From JAKFWI01 sp031398975 (GTDB lineage: Bacteria > Pseudomonadota > Alphaproteobacteria > Caulobacterales > Aquidulcibacteraceae): a stretch of 32,880 nt of DNA. Below the pieces are notes generated by a model. That model made no database searches and was not told where the DNA came from. It was given only the letters and a program-made list of their open reading frames with translations. The stretch covers positions 1 through 32,880 of the forward strand of contig JANNOI010000017.1 of the NCBI GenBank assembly GCA_031398975.1, written 5' to 3'. The position numbers were made by a program, and so were the translations under genes. Positions 15,028-23,164 of this stretch are shown in pieces (within the stretch, counting starts at the first letter, position 1; each line of letters begins with the position of its first letter).

Positions 15028-16014
15028 TCAAGCGGGAAAGGGAGCGGGCAAGCGCAGCGCGAAGCTCAGCCCGAAGCCATGCTCGCCGATCAGCGCGGCG
15101 AACAACGCGGCGAGGTAGAGGATAGAGAAGGCGAAGAGATTCCGGGCCGCCCGGTCCCCCTCGCTTACCGTGTAAAGCGCCTCCCCGCCGGGCTCCAACG
15201 CTTCGCCCGCGCGCGAGAAGGCAAGACGCACCGCCAAGGCCAGGAACGCCGCTCCCCCGACCAGCGCCACTGCGGCGTAGGCGAGCCCGCCGAGCCCGGT
15301 GAGCACCGGCGCGAACGCGGTGGGGACCAAGAGCAGCGTGTACAGAAGAATGCGCCGGCGGGTCTCGCGCGCCCCGTGGGTCACCGGCAACATCGGCACG
15401 CCGGCGGCGGCGTAATCCCCACGCTGGTAGAGCGCGAGCGACCAGAAGTGCGGGGGCGTCCAGACGAAGATGATCGCGGTCAGCAGCAGCGGGTCGAGCG
15501 TCAGCGCGCCGGCCGCCGCAGCCCAGGCCACCATGGGTGGGAGCGCGCCGGCCAGGCCCCCGATCACGATGTTCTCCGGCGTGCGCCGCTTCAGCCCCAT
15601 CGTGTAGATCACGGCGTAGAAGAAGATCGTGAAGGCCAGCAGGCCCGCCGCCAAAAGCCCCCCCGCGAGCGACATGAGCGCCACCGAAACGCCCGACATC
15701 ACGAGCCCGAGGAACAGCGCCTCCTCGCGCGCGACCCGCCCCGCCGGCACCGGGCGCATCCGCGTACGCCGCATGCGGGCGTCAATATCGGCATCGTACC
15801 ACATGTTGAGCGCGCCGGCCGCGCCCGCCCCGCCCGCCAGCGCCAGCAAGGCCGCAAAGGCGAGCACAGGCTCAAGGCCACCGGGCGCCGCAAGCATGCC
15901 GGCAAAGCCGGTGAACACCACAAGCGACATCACCCGCGGCTTCATCAGCGCGAGATAATCCCCCGCCGTGGCGGCGCGCGGCGGCGCGGCGGCGGCGGCG
16001 GCGGGCGCGCTCAA
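15028..16014 (-). CDS. ctaB: Protoheme IX farnesyltransferase (heme O synthase)
   Basis: CtaB (CyoE/Cox10) attaches a farnesyl group to heme B, giving heme O, the precursor of the heme A of this oxidase. It is a UbiA-superfamily polytopic membrane protein. The segment YLALMKPRVMSLVVFT opens the core; the first Asp-rich site reads NMWYDADIDARMRRTRMRP; the second conserved region is WTPPHFWSLALYQRGDY. No ATG precedes the conserved core except ones deep inside ctaD, so I chose the TTG at 16014, which overlaps the ctaD stop as TTGA, giving 328 residues. The first 15 residues are almost all alanine and proline. CtaA (heme A synthase) is not in the window. Confidence 0.94.
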   Translation of the reverse strand: MSAPAAAAAAPPRAATAGDYLALMKPRVMSLVVFTGFAGMLAAPGGLEPVLAFAALLALAGGAGAAGALNMWYDADIDARMRRTRMRPVPAGRVAREEALFLGLVMSGVSVALMSLAGGLLAAGLLAFTIFFYAVIYTMGLKRRTPENIVIGGLAGALPPMVAWAAAAGALTLDPLLLTAIIFVWTPPHFWSLALYQRGDYAAAGVPMLPVTHGARETRRRILLYTLLLVPTAFAPVLTGLGGLAYAAVALVGGAAFLALAVRLAFSRAGEALEPGGEALYTVSEGDRAARNLFAFSILYLAALFAALIGEHGFGLSFALRLPAPFPA

Positions 16015-17708
16015 TGGGTTTCGGCCTTGATGGTGGGCAGTTCGCTGAACTGGTGGAAAGGCGGGGGGGAGGAGAGCGTCCATTCAAGTGTCGTCGCGCC
16101 CTCGCCCCACGGATTGGCGCCCGCACGGCGGCGCACCACGAACATCTCCGCCAGCATCACCAGGAACACCAAGGTCCCCACCGCCGCGATCACGTAGCCC
16201 ACCGTGGAGACGTAGTTCCAGAACGAGAATTGCTCCGGATAGTCGGCGTAGCGGCGGGGCATGCCTTGCAGGCCCAAGAAGTGCTGCGGGAAGAAGACGA
16301 TGTTCACCCCGATGAAGGTGATCCAGAAATGTAGGCCGCCGAGCACGCCGTTGTACTGGTACCCGCTCATCTTCGGGATCCAATAATAAAAGCCTGCAAA
16401 GATCGCGAACACCGCCCCCAGCGACAGCACATAATGGAAGTGGGCGACCACGTAATAGGTGTCGTGAAGCACGGTATCGACGCTGGAATTGGACAGCATC
16501 ACTCCCGTCACCCCGCCCAGGGTGAACAGGAAGATGAACCCGATCGCCCAGAGCATCGGCACCTTGAACTCCAGCGACCCGCCCCACATCGTCGCGATCC
16601 AGCTGAAGATCTTGATGCCAGTAGGCACCGCGATGATCATCGTGGCGGCGACGAAATAGGCCTCGAGGTCAAAGCCCATGCCCACCGTGTACATGTGGTG
16701 GGCCCAGACGATGAACCCGATGAAGCCGATCGCCACCATCGCATAGGCCATGCCCAGATAGCCGAAGATCGGCTTGCGCGAGAAGGTGGACACGATGTGG
16801 CTGATCATGCCGAAGCCCGGCAAAATCAGAATATAGACCTCCGGGTGGCCGAAGAACCAGAACAGGTGCTGGTACATCACCGGATCGCCCCCGCCCGCCG
16901 GGGCGAAGAATTGCGTGCCGAAATTCCGGTCCGTCAGCAGCATCGTCAGCGCCCCGGCCAGCACCGGCAGGGAGAGCACCAGCAGCCACGCCGTCACAAA
17001 CACGGACCAGACGAAGAGCGGCATCCGGTGCATCGTCATGCCCGGCGCGCGCATATTGAGGATGGTGGTGATGAAATTGATCGCGCCCAGGATCGAGCTC
17101 GCGCCCGCAATGTGCAGCGACAGGATCAGGAGATCCATCGCCGGCCCGGGATGGCCCGTGGTCGACAAGGGCGGATAGAGCGTCCAGCCGCCGCCAAAGC
17201 CGTTCTGCGCCCCCGCGCCCGGCACGAACATCGACATCACCGCCAGGATGAAGGCCGCCGGCAGGAGCCAGAAGGAGATGTTGTTCATGCGCGGAAACGC
17301 CATGTCGGGCGCCCCGATCATCAGCGGCACGAACCAATTGCCGAAGCCCCCGATCATCGCCGGCATGACCATGAAGAAGATCATGATCAGCGCATGCATG
17401 GTGACGATGACGTTGTAATTCTGGGCGTTGCCCCAGGGGCCCTGGGCGGTCGGGTCGTTCAGGATGCCGAAGAATTGCAGGCCGGGTTCGGCGAGCTCGA
17501 ACCGGATCATCCCCGACATCGCCCCGCCCACCAGCCCGGCGATGATCGCGAAGATCAGGTACATCGTGCCGATGTCTTTGTGGTTGGTCGAATAGACCCA
17601 GCGCTTCCAGTCATAGAGGCTGGGGCGGTGATCGGCGTGCGGCTCAGCCCCGGGACCGGCATGGGCGCCGGGGTTTGCGTCGAGGGCGTGGGTTTGATCG
17701 GCGGCCAT
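16011..17708 (-). CDS. ctaD: Cytochrome c oxidase subunit I (aa3 type)
   Basis: CtaD is the catalytic subunit of the terminal oxidase that reduces oxygen and pumps protons. The 565-residue protein has twelve membrane helices after a soluble start rich in alanine and histidine (to about residue 32). Metal ligands are visible: H105 and H425 for low-spin heme a, H288 with the cross-linked Y292 in GHPEVYILILPG, H337 and H338 (AHHMYT) for CuB, and H423 for heme a3. E290 is the proton-pump glutamate. The ATG at 17708 is preceded by a GAGAGAG purine run. A 15-bp tandem repeat lies directly upstream. Its stop overlaps the ctaB start. Confidence 0.98.
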   Translation of the reverse strand: MAADQTHALDANPGAHAGPGAEPHADHRPSLYDWKRWVYSTNHKDIGTMYLIFAIIAGLVGGAMSGMIRFELAEPGLQFFGILNDPTAQGPWGNAQNYNVIVTMHALIMIFFMVMPAMIGGFGNWFVPLMIGAPDMAFPRMNNISFWLLPAAFILAVMSMFVPGAGAQNGFGGGWTLYPPLSTTGHPGPAMDLLILSLHIAGASSILGAINFITTILNMRAPGMTMHRMPLFVWSVFVTAWLLVLSLPVLAGALTMLLTDRNFGTQFFAPAGGGDPVMYQHLFWFFGHPEVYILILPGFGMISHIVSTFSRKPIFGYLGMAYAMVAIGFIGFIVWAHHMYTVGMGFDLEAYFVAATMIIAVPTGIKIFSWIATMWGGSLEFKVPMLWAIGFIFLFTLGGVTGVMLSNSSVDTVLHDTYYVVAHFHYVLSLGAVFAIFAGFYYWIPKMSGYQYNGVLGGLHFWITFIGVNIVFFPQHFLGLQGMPRRYADYPEQFSFWNYVSTVGYVIAAVGTLVFLVMLAEMFVVRRRAGANPWGEGATTLEWTLSSPPPFHQFSELPTIKAETH

Positions 17709-17722
17709 CCGGCTCTCTCTCA

Positions 17723-17782
17723 CAGCGTTCTGTCGGGCGACGGTCTGTTTGGCGACATTCTGTTCGGCAACATTCTATCGGG
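17723..17782 (-). repeat. 15-bp tandem repeat, four imperfect units, upstream of ctaD
   Basis: Four head-to-tail 15-base units occupy 17723-17737, 17738-17752, 17753-17767 and 17768-17782. On the minus strand they read close to CCGAACAGAATGTCG. They fill most of the 105-base gap between ctaC and ctaD and end 14 bases before the ctaD start, so they would be part of its mRNA leader. All share the core ACAG or ATAG followed by A-A/C. Confidence 0.75.
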
Positions 17783-17813
17783 GCTTTTGGCGGGGCGTCG
17801 CGCCCGCGCGGCT

Positions 17814-18725
17814 TCAGGGCGAGGGCGGGGCGGGGCTCGCGGCGTCGGCGACCTTCAGCGCGCCGCCCTTGGAGGCGATCCAGGCGTCGAACCGGCTCCG
17901 CTCGACGGCGTGGACCTCGATCGGCATGTAGGCGTGGCGCACGCCGCACAATTCCGAGCATTGTCCGTAGAACACGCCCGGCTTTTCGACCTTGAACCAG
18001 CCCTGGTTCAACCGCCCGGGCACCGCGTCCTGCTTCACCGCGAAGGAGGGCATGGCCCAGGAATGGATCACGTCATTGGAGGAGATGAGCAGCTGCACCG
18101 TCGATCCCACGGGTACGACCATGGGCTCATTGACCGCCAGCAAATAGGGCTTGTTGGCGGCGCGCGCCTCGGCCTCGGGCAGGAGGTTGGAATCGAACGC
18201 CACGCCGTAATCAGGGTATTCGTAGCTCCAATACCAGGAATTGCCGACCACTTTGACGGTGAAATCGGCCTTCGGCGTACGCTCCTGCTGATAGAGGATA
18301 GGGAAGGACGGGATTGCGATCGCGATAAGGATCAGGACCGGCGCCACGGTCCAGATCACCTCTACCGTCGTGTTGTGGCTGAACTTCCGCGGCTCGGGAT
18401 TGGCGCGACGGTTGTAGCGCACCATCACCCACACGAGCAGCGCCAGCACCAGAGCCGTCACCGCCGTGATGATGATGACGACGAAGGCGTGGAAGTCGCG
18501 CGTCTGCTGCATCAGCTCGGTCGCTGCGCCCTGCAGGTCGATCGCGGTGTCCACCGGCCGCCCGACCGCGGGCGGGGCCTGCGCCGCAGCGCCCCCTACG
18601 CTTGCGAAAAAGCTAGCTAAAACCGTCGCGTACGCCGCCAGCGCAGCCGGGGCCCGCCGCTTCGCGCGCGCGCGCCGCGTCCCGCATTCCGACGGCGAAA
18701 ATTTCAACTGAGGGGCGAACCGCAC
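17814..18725 (-). CDS. ctaC: Cytochrome c oxidase subunit II
   Basis: CtaC carries the CuA centre that takes electrons from cytochrome c in the periplasm. The protein has a signal peptide (cleavage probably after the AAAQA at about residue 50), two membrane helices (about 80-102 and 125-143) and a cupredoxin domain. The CuA ligands are all present: H221 (IHSW), C256, E258, C260 and H264 (GQCSELCGVRH) and M267. No cytochrome c domain is fused on. I start it at GTG 18725, because AGGAG lies 7 bases upstream and no ATG is available; this gives 303 residues. It is the first gene of the leftward oxidase unit. Confidence 0.95.
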   Translation of the reverse strand: MRFAPQLKFSPSECGTRRARAKRRAPAALAAYATVLASFFASVGGAAAQAPPAVGRPVDTAIDLQGAATELMQQTRDFHAFVVIIITAVTALVLALLVWVMVRYNRRANPEPRKFSHNTTVEVIWTVAPVLILIAIAIPSFPILYQQERTPKADFTVKVVGNSWYWSYEYPDYGVAFDSNLLPEAEARAANKPYLLAVNEPMVVPVGSTVQLLISSNDVIHSWAMPSFAVKQDAVPGRLNQGWFKVEKPGVFYGQCSELCGVRHAYMPIEVHAVERSRFDAWIASKGGALKVADAASPAPPSP

Positions 18726-18732
18726 GCACCGT

Positions 18733-18737
18733 CTCCT
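18733..18737 (-). promoter_or_regulatory. Ribosome-binding site that fixes the ctaC GTG start
   Basis: AGGAG on the minus strand lies 7 bases before the GTG at 18725. It is the only good site in this region and decides between the GTG and a TTG six codons further in. Confidence 0.7.
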
Positions 18738-18750
18738 CTGCCCTGCGCGA

Positions 18751-18779
18751 TTGGCGCGCCCAGGCGACACGCATATACT
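18751..18779 (+). promoter_or_regulatory. Sigma-70-like promoter for the TPR gene
   Basis: TTGGCG at 18751-18756 and TATACT at 18774-18779 are spaced by 17 bases, the ideal distance. The predicted transcript would start near 18786 with a leader of roughly 80 bases containing a 7-bp hairpin (TCGGCGG/CCGCCGA, 18788-18812). It lies in the region divergent from ctaC. Confidence 0.55.
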
Positions 18780-18863
18780 GCACCGGCTCGGCGGGGCGAT
18801 CACCTCCGCCGATTTGTCGCAGCGGCGCGGGATCGCTGCGGGCTTCAGGGGGGTGTGCCTAGC

Positions 18864-19634
18864 ATGAGCCGAACCGGCTCTCCAGCTCTCCCGGGCGCGC
18901 TGTTTTCGGCGCTGCTTGGGGCGTCCGCCGCGCTCGCGACGGCCGGGAGCGCGGTCGCCGCCGACAAGGTGCTCGGCGGGGGCGGCCGCGGGCGCGAGGG
19001 GTCGGCGGCCACCGTTTTGGGCGCCCCGAACGCAACGGCGTGCACCCAATTCGTCAACAAGGGCCGCTCCGACGACGCCGCGCTCGAGGCCTGCAACCTC
19101 GCGATCAACACCGAAGACCTGAACCGCAACAACATGATCATCACCCTGATCAATCGCGGCGCCCTGCATCTGCGCCGCAATGACGGGGCCGCCGCGCTGG
19201 CCGATTTCGACGCCGTGCTCGCGCGCGACCCCCGCCACAGCGAGGCGATGGTCAATCGGGGGGCGGCGCTGATCCTGTCGCGCAAGCATGGCGAGGCGGT
19301 CGCCGCGATCACGCAGGCGCTGGGCATGGGCGTGAGCCAGCCGCACAAGGCCTACCTCAACCGCGGCGTCGCCCGCGAGGGGCTGGGCGATGTGCGCGGC
19401 GCGCATGAGGATTATTCCACCGCCCTCGAGATCAAGCCCGATTGGGGCCCCGCCGAGCGCGAGCTCGCCCGCTTCGCCCAGGGGCGGCGGGACGTTCTGG
19501 CCATCCGTATCCAGGAGGAGGACGCCGAGGACGCCGCCGCCGCCGCCACGGCCGGCGCGCCCCAGCCCGCCTCGCCCGCCAGCCCCTCGCCTCTAAGCCC
19601 CTCCGCGACGAACCCCGCCGTCAAGCGGCCCTGA
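18864..19634 (+). CDS. Secreted tetratricopeptide-repeat protein
   Basis: A 256-residue predicted periplasmic protein with a signal peptide (cleavage likely after AVAA near residue 33) and three to four TPR units between about residues 85 and 200 (for example INRGALHLRRNDGAAALADF, VNRGAALILSRKHGEAVAAI, LNRGVAREGLGDVRGAHEDY). TPR domains bind other proteins; no partner can be named. Two cysteines (ATACTQF, ALEACNLA) flank the start of the domain and could form a disulfide. The C-terminal 30 residues are a low-complexity tail rich in alanine, proline and serine. An AGGGGGG run precedes the ATG by 11 bases. It is divergent from ctaC and precedes tldD. Confidence 0.85.
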   Translation: MSRTGSPALPGALFSALLGASAALATAGSAVAADKVLGGGGRGREGSAATVLGAPNATACTQFVNKGRSDDAALEACNLAINTEDLNRNNMIITLINRGALHLRRNDGAAALADFDAVLARDPRHSEAMVNRGAALILSRKHGEAVAAITQALGMGVSQPHKAYLNRGVAREGLGDVRGAHEDYSTALEIKPDWGPAERELARFAQGRRDVLAIRIQEEDAEDAAAAATAGAPQPASPASPSPLSPSATNPAVKRP

Positions 19635-19711
19635 TGCGTCCGTTCCCGGGCGGGGCGCTCGCAAGCGCCTCACGCCCTGCTTATATCTGCGGGCAGAGCA
19701 AGGAGCAGGGC

Positions 19712-21121
19712 ATGGCCGACGGCGCGTTCGGGGCGGAACTGGATTGGGCGGCGGCGGAGCGGATCCTCGCCGAGGCCGCCCACGGGGCGGACGACGCCGA
19801 ATTGTTCGTGGAAGACAGCCGCTCGGAGAGCTTTTTCTGGGACGACGGCCGGTTGAAGAACGCCACGTTCGACGCCTCCCAGGGCTTCGGCCTGCGCGTG
19901 GTGTCCGGCGAAGCGGCGGGCTATGGCCACGCGAGCAGCTTCGAGACGCAAGCCATCGCCCGCGCGGGCGATGCGGCCGCGGCCGCCAAGCAGGGCCGTT
20001 CGGCCACGCTGGACACAGGCCCCCGCCCCACCAACCGCAAGCTCTACGCCGACATAGACCCCCTCGCCGCCCCCGGCTTCAGCGAAAAGACCGATCTGCT
20101 GGGCGAGATCGACGCCTATGCGCGGGCCCGCGACCCCCGCGTGGTCCAGGTTTCGGTGTCGATCGCCGGCGGCCGCCGCGCGATCTCGGTGCTGCGCCCG
20201 GACGGCGCGCGCATCGACGATGCGCGTCCCCTGGTGCGGGTGAACGTGTCGGTGACGGTGGAGAAGGACGGCCGGCGCGAGAGCGGCTCCTCCGGGGCGG
20301 GCGGCCGGGAAGGTTATGCCGCGTTTTTGGCCCCTGACCGCTGGAAGGCGCTGGCGGACGAGGCGCTGCGCATCGCGCTCGTGAACCTCGACGCCGTGCC
20401 CGCCCCTGCGGGGGAGATGGACGTGGTGCTGGGCCCCGGCTGGCCGGGCGTGCTGCTGCACGAGGCGGTGGGGCACGGGCTCGAGGGCGATTTCAACCGC
20501 AAGGGCTCCTCGGCCTTCTCCGGGCGGGTGGGGGAGCGGGTGGCCGCCCCGGGCGTGACGGTGGTGGATGACGGAACGTTCGAGAACCGCCGCGGCTCGC
20601 TGAGCGTGGACGACGAGGGCACCCCCACGGGGCGCACCGTGCTGATCGAGGACGGCGTGCTGAAAGGCTATCTGCAGGACCGGATGAACGCCCGCCTGAG
20701 CGGGGTCGCCCCCACCGGCAACGGCCGGCGCGAGAGCTACGCCCACCGCCCCATGCCGCGCATGACCAACACCTTCATGACCGCCGGCGACAAGGACCCC
20801 GCCGAGATCCTGGCGAGCCTGAAGAGCGGCGTCTATGCGGTGAATTTCGGCGGCGGCTCGGTGGACATCACGTCGGGCAAGTTCGTGTTCCAGTGCACCG
20901 AGGCCTACCGGGTGGAGAACGGCCGGATCGTCGCCCCCATCAAGGGCGCAAGCCTGATCGGGGACGGCCCCTCCGCGCTCACCCGCGTGACCATGGTGGG
21001 AAACGATCTGAAGCTCGACGAAGGCGTGGGCACGTGCGGCAAGGCCGGCCAGAGCGTCCCCGTCGGCGTCGGCCAGCCCACCCTCTACATCCAGGGCCTG
21101 ACCATAGGCGGCGCAGGCTGA
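19712..21121 (+). CDS. tldD: Metalloprotease TldD
   Basis: TldD is the catalytic half of the TldD/TldE (PmbA) metalloprotease, which unfolds and degrades small peptides and matures some peptide antibiotics; it also regulates gyrase-poison toxins in some hosts. The 469-residue protein has the diagnostic HExxxH motif HEAVGHG (H250, E251, H255), and the typical segments FNRKGSSAFSGRVGERVA, GVTVVDDGT and the C-terminal SDITSGKF-like segment (VDITSGKFVFQCTEAY), whose cysteine is the third zinc ligand. The ATG at 19712 has AGGAG 7 bases upstream. The partner pmbA/tldE is not in the window. The frame stays open upstream but that part overlaps the TPR gene. Confidence 0.96.
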   Translation: MADGAFGAELDWAAAERILAEAAHGADDAELFVEDSRSESFFWDDGRLKNATFDASQGFGLRVVSGEAAGYGHASSFETQAIARAGDAAAAAKQGRSATLDTGPRPTNRKLYADIDPLAAPGFSEKTDLLGEIDAYARARDPRVVQVSVSIAGGRRAISVLRPDGARIDDARPLVRVNVSVTVEKDGRRESGSSGAGGREGYAAFLAPDRWKALADEALRIALVNLDAVPAPAGEMDVVLGPGWPGVLLHEAVGHGLEGDFNRKGSSAFSGRVGERVAAPGVTVVDDGTFENRRGSLSVDDEGTPTGRTVLIEDGVLKGYLQDRMNARLSGVAPTGNGRRESYAHRPMPRMTNTFMTAGDKDPAEILASLKSGVYAVNFGGGSVDITSGKFVFQCTEAYRVENGRIVAPIKGASLIGDGPSALTRVTMVGNDLKLDEGVGTCGKAGQSVPVGVGQPTLYIQGLTIGGAG

Positions 21122-21194
21122 GGCCGGGCCCCGGCGCGCGACAGATCGTCCAGGTTTCGCCCGACCGCTCTTTCCCGCCGCGGCCCGCTGCTTA

Positions 21195-21247
21195 CACTGG
21201 CGAAAAGCGCCATACGGGCGCACTGGCGGAAACGCGCCGTAAGGGCG
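21195..21247. promoter_or_regulatory. Direct and inverted repeats upstream of pobA
   Basis: Two near-identical blocks beginning CACTGGCG lie head to tail (21195-21220 and 21221-21247). The first contains the inverted repeat TGGCG-AAAAG-CGCCA (21198-21212); the second keeps a weaker version. They end 19 bases before the pobA start, the place of an operator. No regulator gene such as pobR lies next to it in the window. Confidence 0.5.
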
Positions 21248-21266
21248 CCGAGTGAGGGGAATAGTC

Positions 21267-22442
21267 ATGCGCACGCAGGTTGCGATCATCGGCGCGGGGC
21301 CGGCGGGGCTGTTCCTCGCCCATTTCCTGCACCAGGCGGGCGTCGATGCGATCGTGCTGGAGCGGCGCAGCCGGTCCTATGTGGAGGGGCGCGTCCGCGC
21401 GGGGGTGCTGGAGCGCACCACGACGGAGGCGATGACGAAGCTCGGCCTCGACCACCGCTTGCGCGCTGAGGGGCTGGTGCATGACGGGGTCAAGATCGCC
21501 GTCGACGGGGATCTGATGCGCATCGATCTGGCGGGCATGGTGAACGGGGCCACGATCACCGTCTATGGCCAGTCCGAGGTCATGAAGGATCTGAACGACG
21601 CAGCCGTCTCGCGCGGGCTGAACGTGGTGTACGAGGCCGAGGACGTGGCCCTGCACGACCTGGACACCGACAAGCCCTTCGTAACCTGGCGCGAGGGCGG
21701 GCAGGACCGGCGCGCCGACTGTGATATCGTGGCCGGGTGCGACGGCTATCACGGCATTGCGCGGGCCGCTATTCCCGAGAGCGTGGCGCAGATTTTCGAG
21801 CGGGTCTATCCGTTCGGCTGGCTGGGCGTGCTGGCGGAGGTGGCGCCCTGCAATGAGGAGGTGGTGTATGCGAGCCACCCGCGCGGCTTTGCGCTGGCCT
21901 CCATGCGCTCGCGCACCCGCAGCCGCTATTACGTCCAATGCCCGGTGGACGAGAACCTCGACGAATGGCCCGACGAGCGCTTCTGGGACGAGGTAAGCCT
22001 GCGGCTGGGGCCCGAATGCGCCGCCCACCTGACGCGCGGGCCTTCGTTTGAGAAAAGCATCGCGCCGCTGCGCAGCTTCGTGGCCGAACCGATGCGCTGG
22101 GGCCGGCTGTTCCTGGCCGGGGACGCTGCCCATATCGTGCCGCCCACCGGCGCGAAGGGGATGAACCTCGCCGTCTCCGACGTGATCTACCTCTCCGAGG
22201 CGCTGATCGCCTATTTCAAGGACAAGGACGCCGCCGCTCTCGACCGCTATTCCGAGCGCGCGCTGGCGCGGGTGTGGAAGGCGGAGCGCTTCTCCTGGTG
22301 GTTCACGAGCCTCACCCACCGCTTCCCGGATTCGGACGCCTTCAACGGCCGTGTGCAAACCGCGGAATTGAAGTACATGCAGACGTCGCAGGCCGCCCAG
22401 GCGGCGTTCGCGGAAAATTACGTCGGTCTGCCGCTGAGGTGA
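21267..22442 (+). CDS. pobA: 4-hydroxybenzoate 3-monooxygenase
   Basis: PobA is an FAD enzyme that hydroxylates 4-hydroxybenzoate to protocatechuate with NADPH and oxygen. The 391-residue protein matches the family length and layout: GAGPAGLFLAHFL for FAD binding, GRVRAGVLE with the conserved arginines, GCDGYHG, and GDAAHIVPPTGAKGMN with D286 at the canonical number. The ATG at 21267 has a GAGGGG site 8 bases upstream. It is the first gene of pobA-pcaI-pcaJ-pcaF and is separated from pcaI by only 2 bases. Substrate use by sequence alone cannot rule out a related aromatic acid, but PobA is by far the best fit. Confidence 0.94.
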   Translation: MRTQVAIIGAGPAGLFLAHFLHQAGVDAIVLERRSRSYVEGRVRAGVLERTTTEAMTKLGLDHRLRAEGLVHDGVKIAVDGDLMRIDLAGMVNGATITVYGQSEVMKDLNDAAVSRGLNVVYEAEDVALHDLDTDKPFVTWREGGQDRRADCDIVAGCDGYHGIARAAIPESVAQIFERVYPFGWLGVLAEVAPCNEEVVYASHPRGFALASMRSRTRSRYYVQCPVDENLDEWPDERFWDEVSLRLGPECAAHLTRGPSFEKSIAPLRSFVAEPMRWGRLFLAGDAAHIVPPTGAKGMNLAVSDVIYLSEALIAYFKDKDAAALDRYSERALARVWKAERFSWWFTSLTHRFPDSDAFNGRVQTAELKYMQTSQAAQAAFAENYVGLPLR

Positions 22443-22444
22443 GG

Positions 22445-23164
22445 ATGGCCAGCAAACTCTACGATAGCCCCGCGGCCGCGCTCGAGGGGCTTCTGTTCGA
22501 CGGCATGACGATCATGTCCGGCGGCTTCGGCCTTTCGGGCAATCCGGAGAATCTGATCCTCGCCCTGCGGGATTCCGGGGTGAAGAACCTGACGGTGATC
22601 TCCAACAATTGCGGGGCGGACGGCTTCGGCCTCTGGGTTTTGCTCAATAACGGCCAGATCAAGAAGATGGTCTCCTCCTATGTCGGGGAGAACAAATTGT
22701 TCGAAAGCCTCTATCTCTCGGGCGAACTCGAACTCGAGCTCAACCCCCAGGGCACGCTGGCCGAGCGTATCCGCGCCGGCGGCGCGGGCATCCCGGCCTT
22801 CTACACCAAGACCGGCGTCGGCACGGTGGTGGCGGAGGGCAAGCCGGTGGAGGAGTTCGAGGGCGAACTTTATGTGCGCGAGCGCTGGCTACGCGCCGAT
22901 CTCGCCATCGTGAAGGCCTGGAAGGCCGATACGTCGGGCAACCTGATCTACCGAAAGACCGCCCGTAATTTTAATCCCATGATGGCCACGGCGGCGAAGG
23001 TCACCGTCGCCGAGGTGGAGGAGATCGTCCCCCCCGGCGTGCTGGACCCGGAGGCCATCGTCACCCCCTCGGTCTATGTGTCCCGCCTGATCAAGGGGCC
23101 TTTCTATGAGAAGCGGATCGAGCGGGTGACCACCCGCCCCCGCCCGGCTGGGGAGGCTGCGTAA
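22445..23164 (+). CDS. pcaI: 3-oxoacid CoA-transferase subunit A (3-oxoadipate CoA-transferase in this context)
   Basis: Subunit A of a class I CoA transferase. In this operon it most likely moves CoA from succinyl-CoA to 3-oxoadipate (PcaI), the next-to-last step of the beta-ketoadipate pathway. The 239-residue sequence carries the family features: MTIMSGGFGLSGNPE, VISNNCGADGFGL, ISSYVGEN-like VSSYVGEN, and the block KTGVGTVVAEGKPVEEF. On its own the sequence looks as close to acetoacetate-type succinyl-CoA:3-ketoacid transferase (ScoA) as to PcaI, so the name rests on the neighbours pobA and pcaF. It overlaps the pcaJ start as TAATG. Confidence 0.85.
   Translation: MASKLYDSPAAALEGLLFDGMTIMSGGFGLSGNPENLILALRDSGVKNLTVISNNCGADGFGLWVLLNNGQIKKMVSSYVGENKLFESLYLSGELELELNPQGTLAERIRAGGAGIPAFYTKTGVGTVVAEGKPVEEFEGELYVRERWLRADLAIVKAWKADTSGNLIYRKTARNFNPMMATAAKVTVAEVEEIVPPGVLDPEAIVTPSVYVSRLIKGPFYEKRIERVTTRPRPAGEAA

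Noticed and set aside
16434..18620. A 728-codon open frame on the plus strand
   Set aside because: It is antisense to ctaC and ctaD, has a histidine-, arginine- and aspartate-rich composition typical of GC-rich shadow frames, and matches no family.
18726..19406. Upstream extension of ctaC
   Set aside because: Antisense to the TPR gene and not like subunit II; the GTG at 18725 has a fitting ribosome-binding site.
19442..19711. Upstream extension of tldD
   Set aside because: Overlaps the TPR gene; AGGAG before the ATG at 19712 and homology set the start there.
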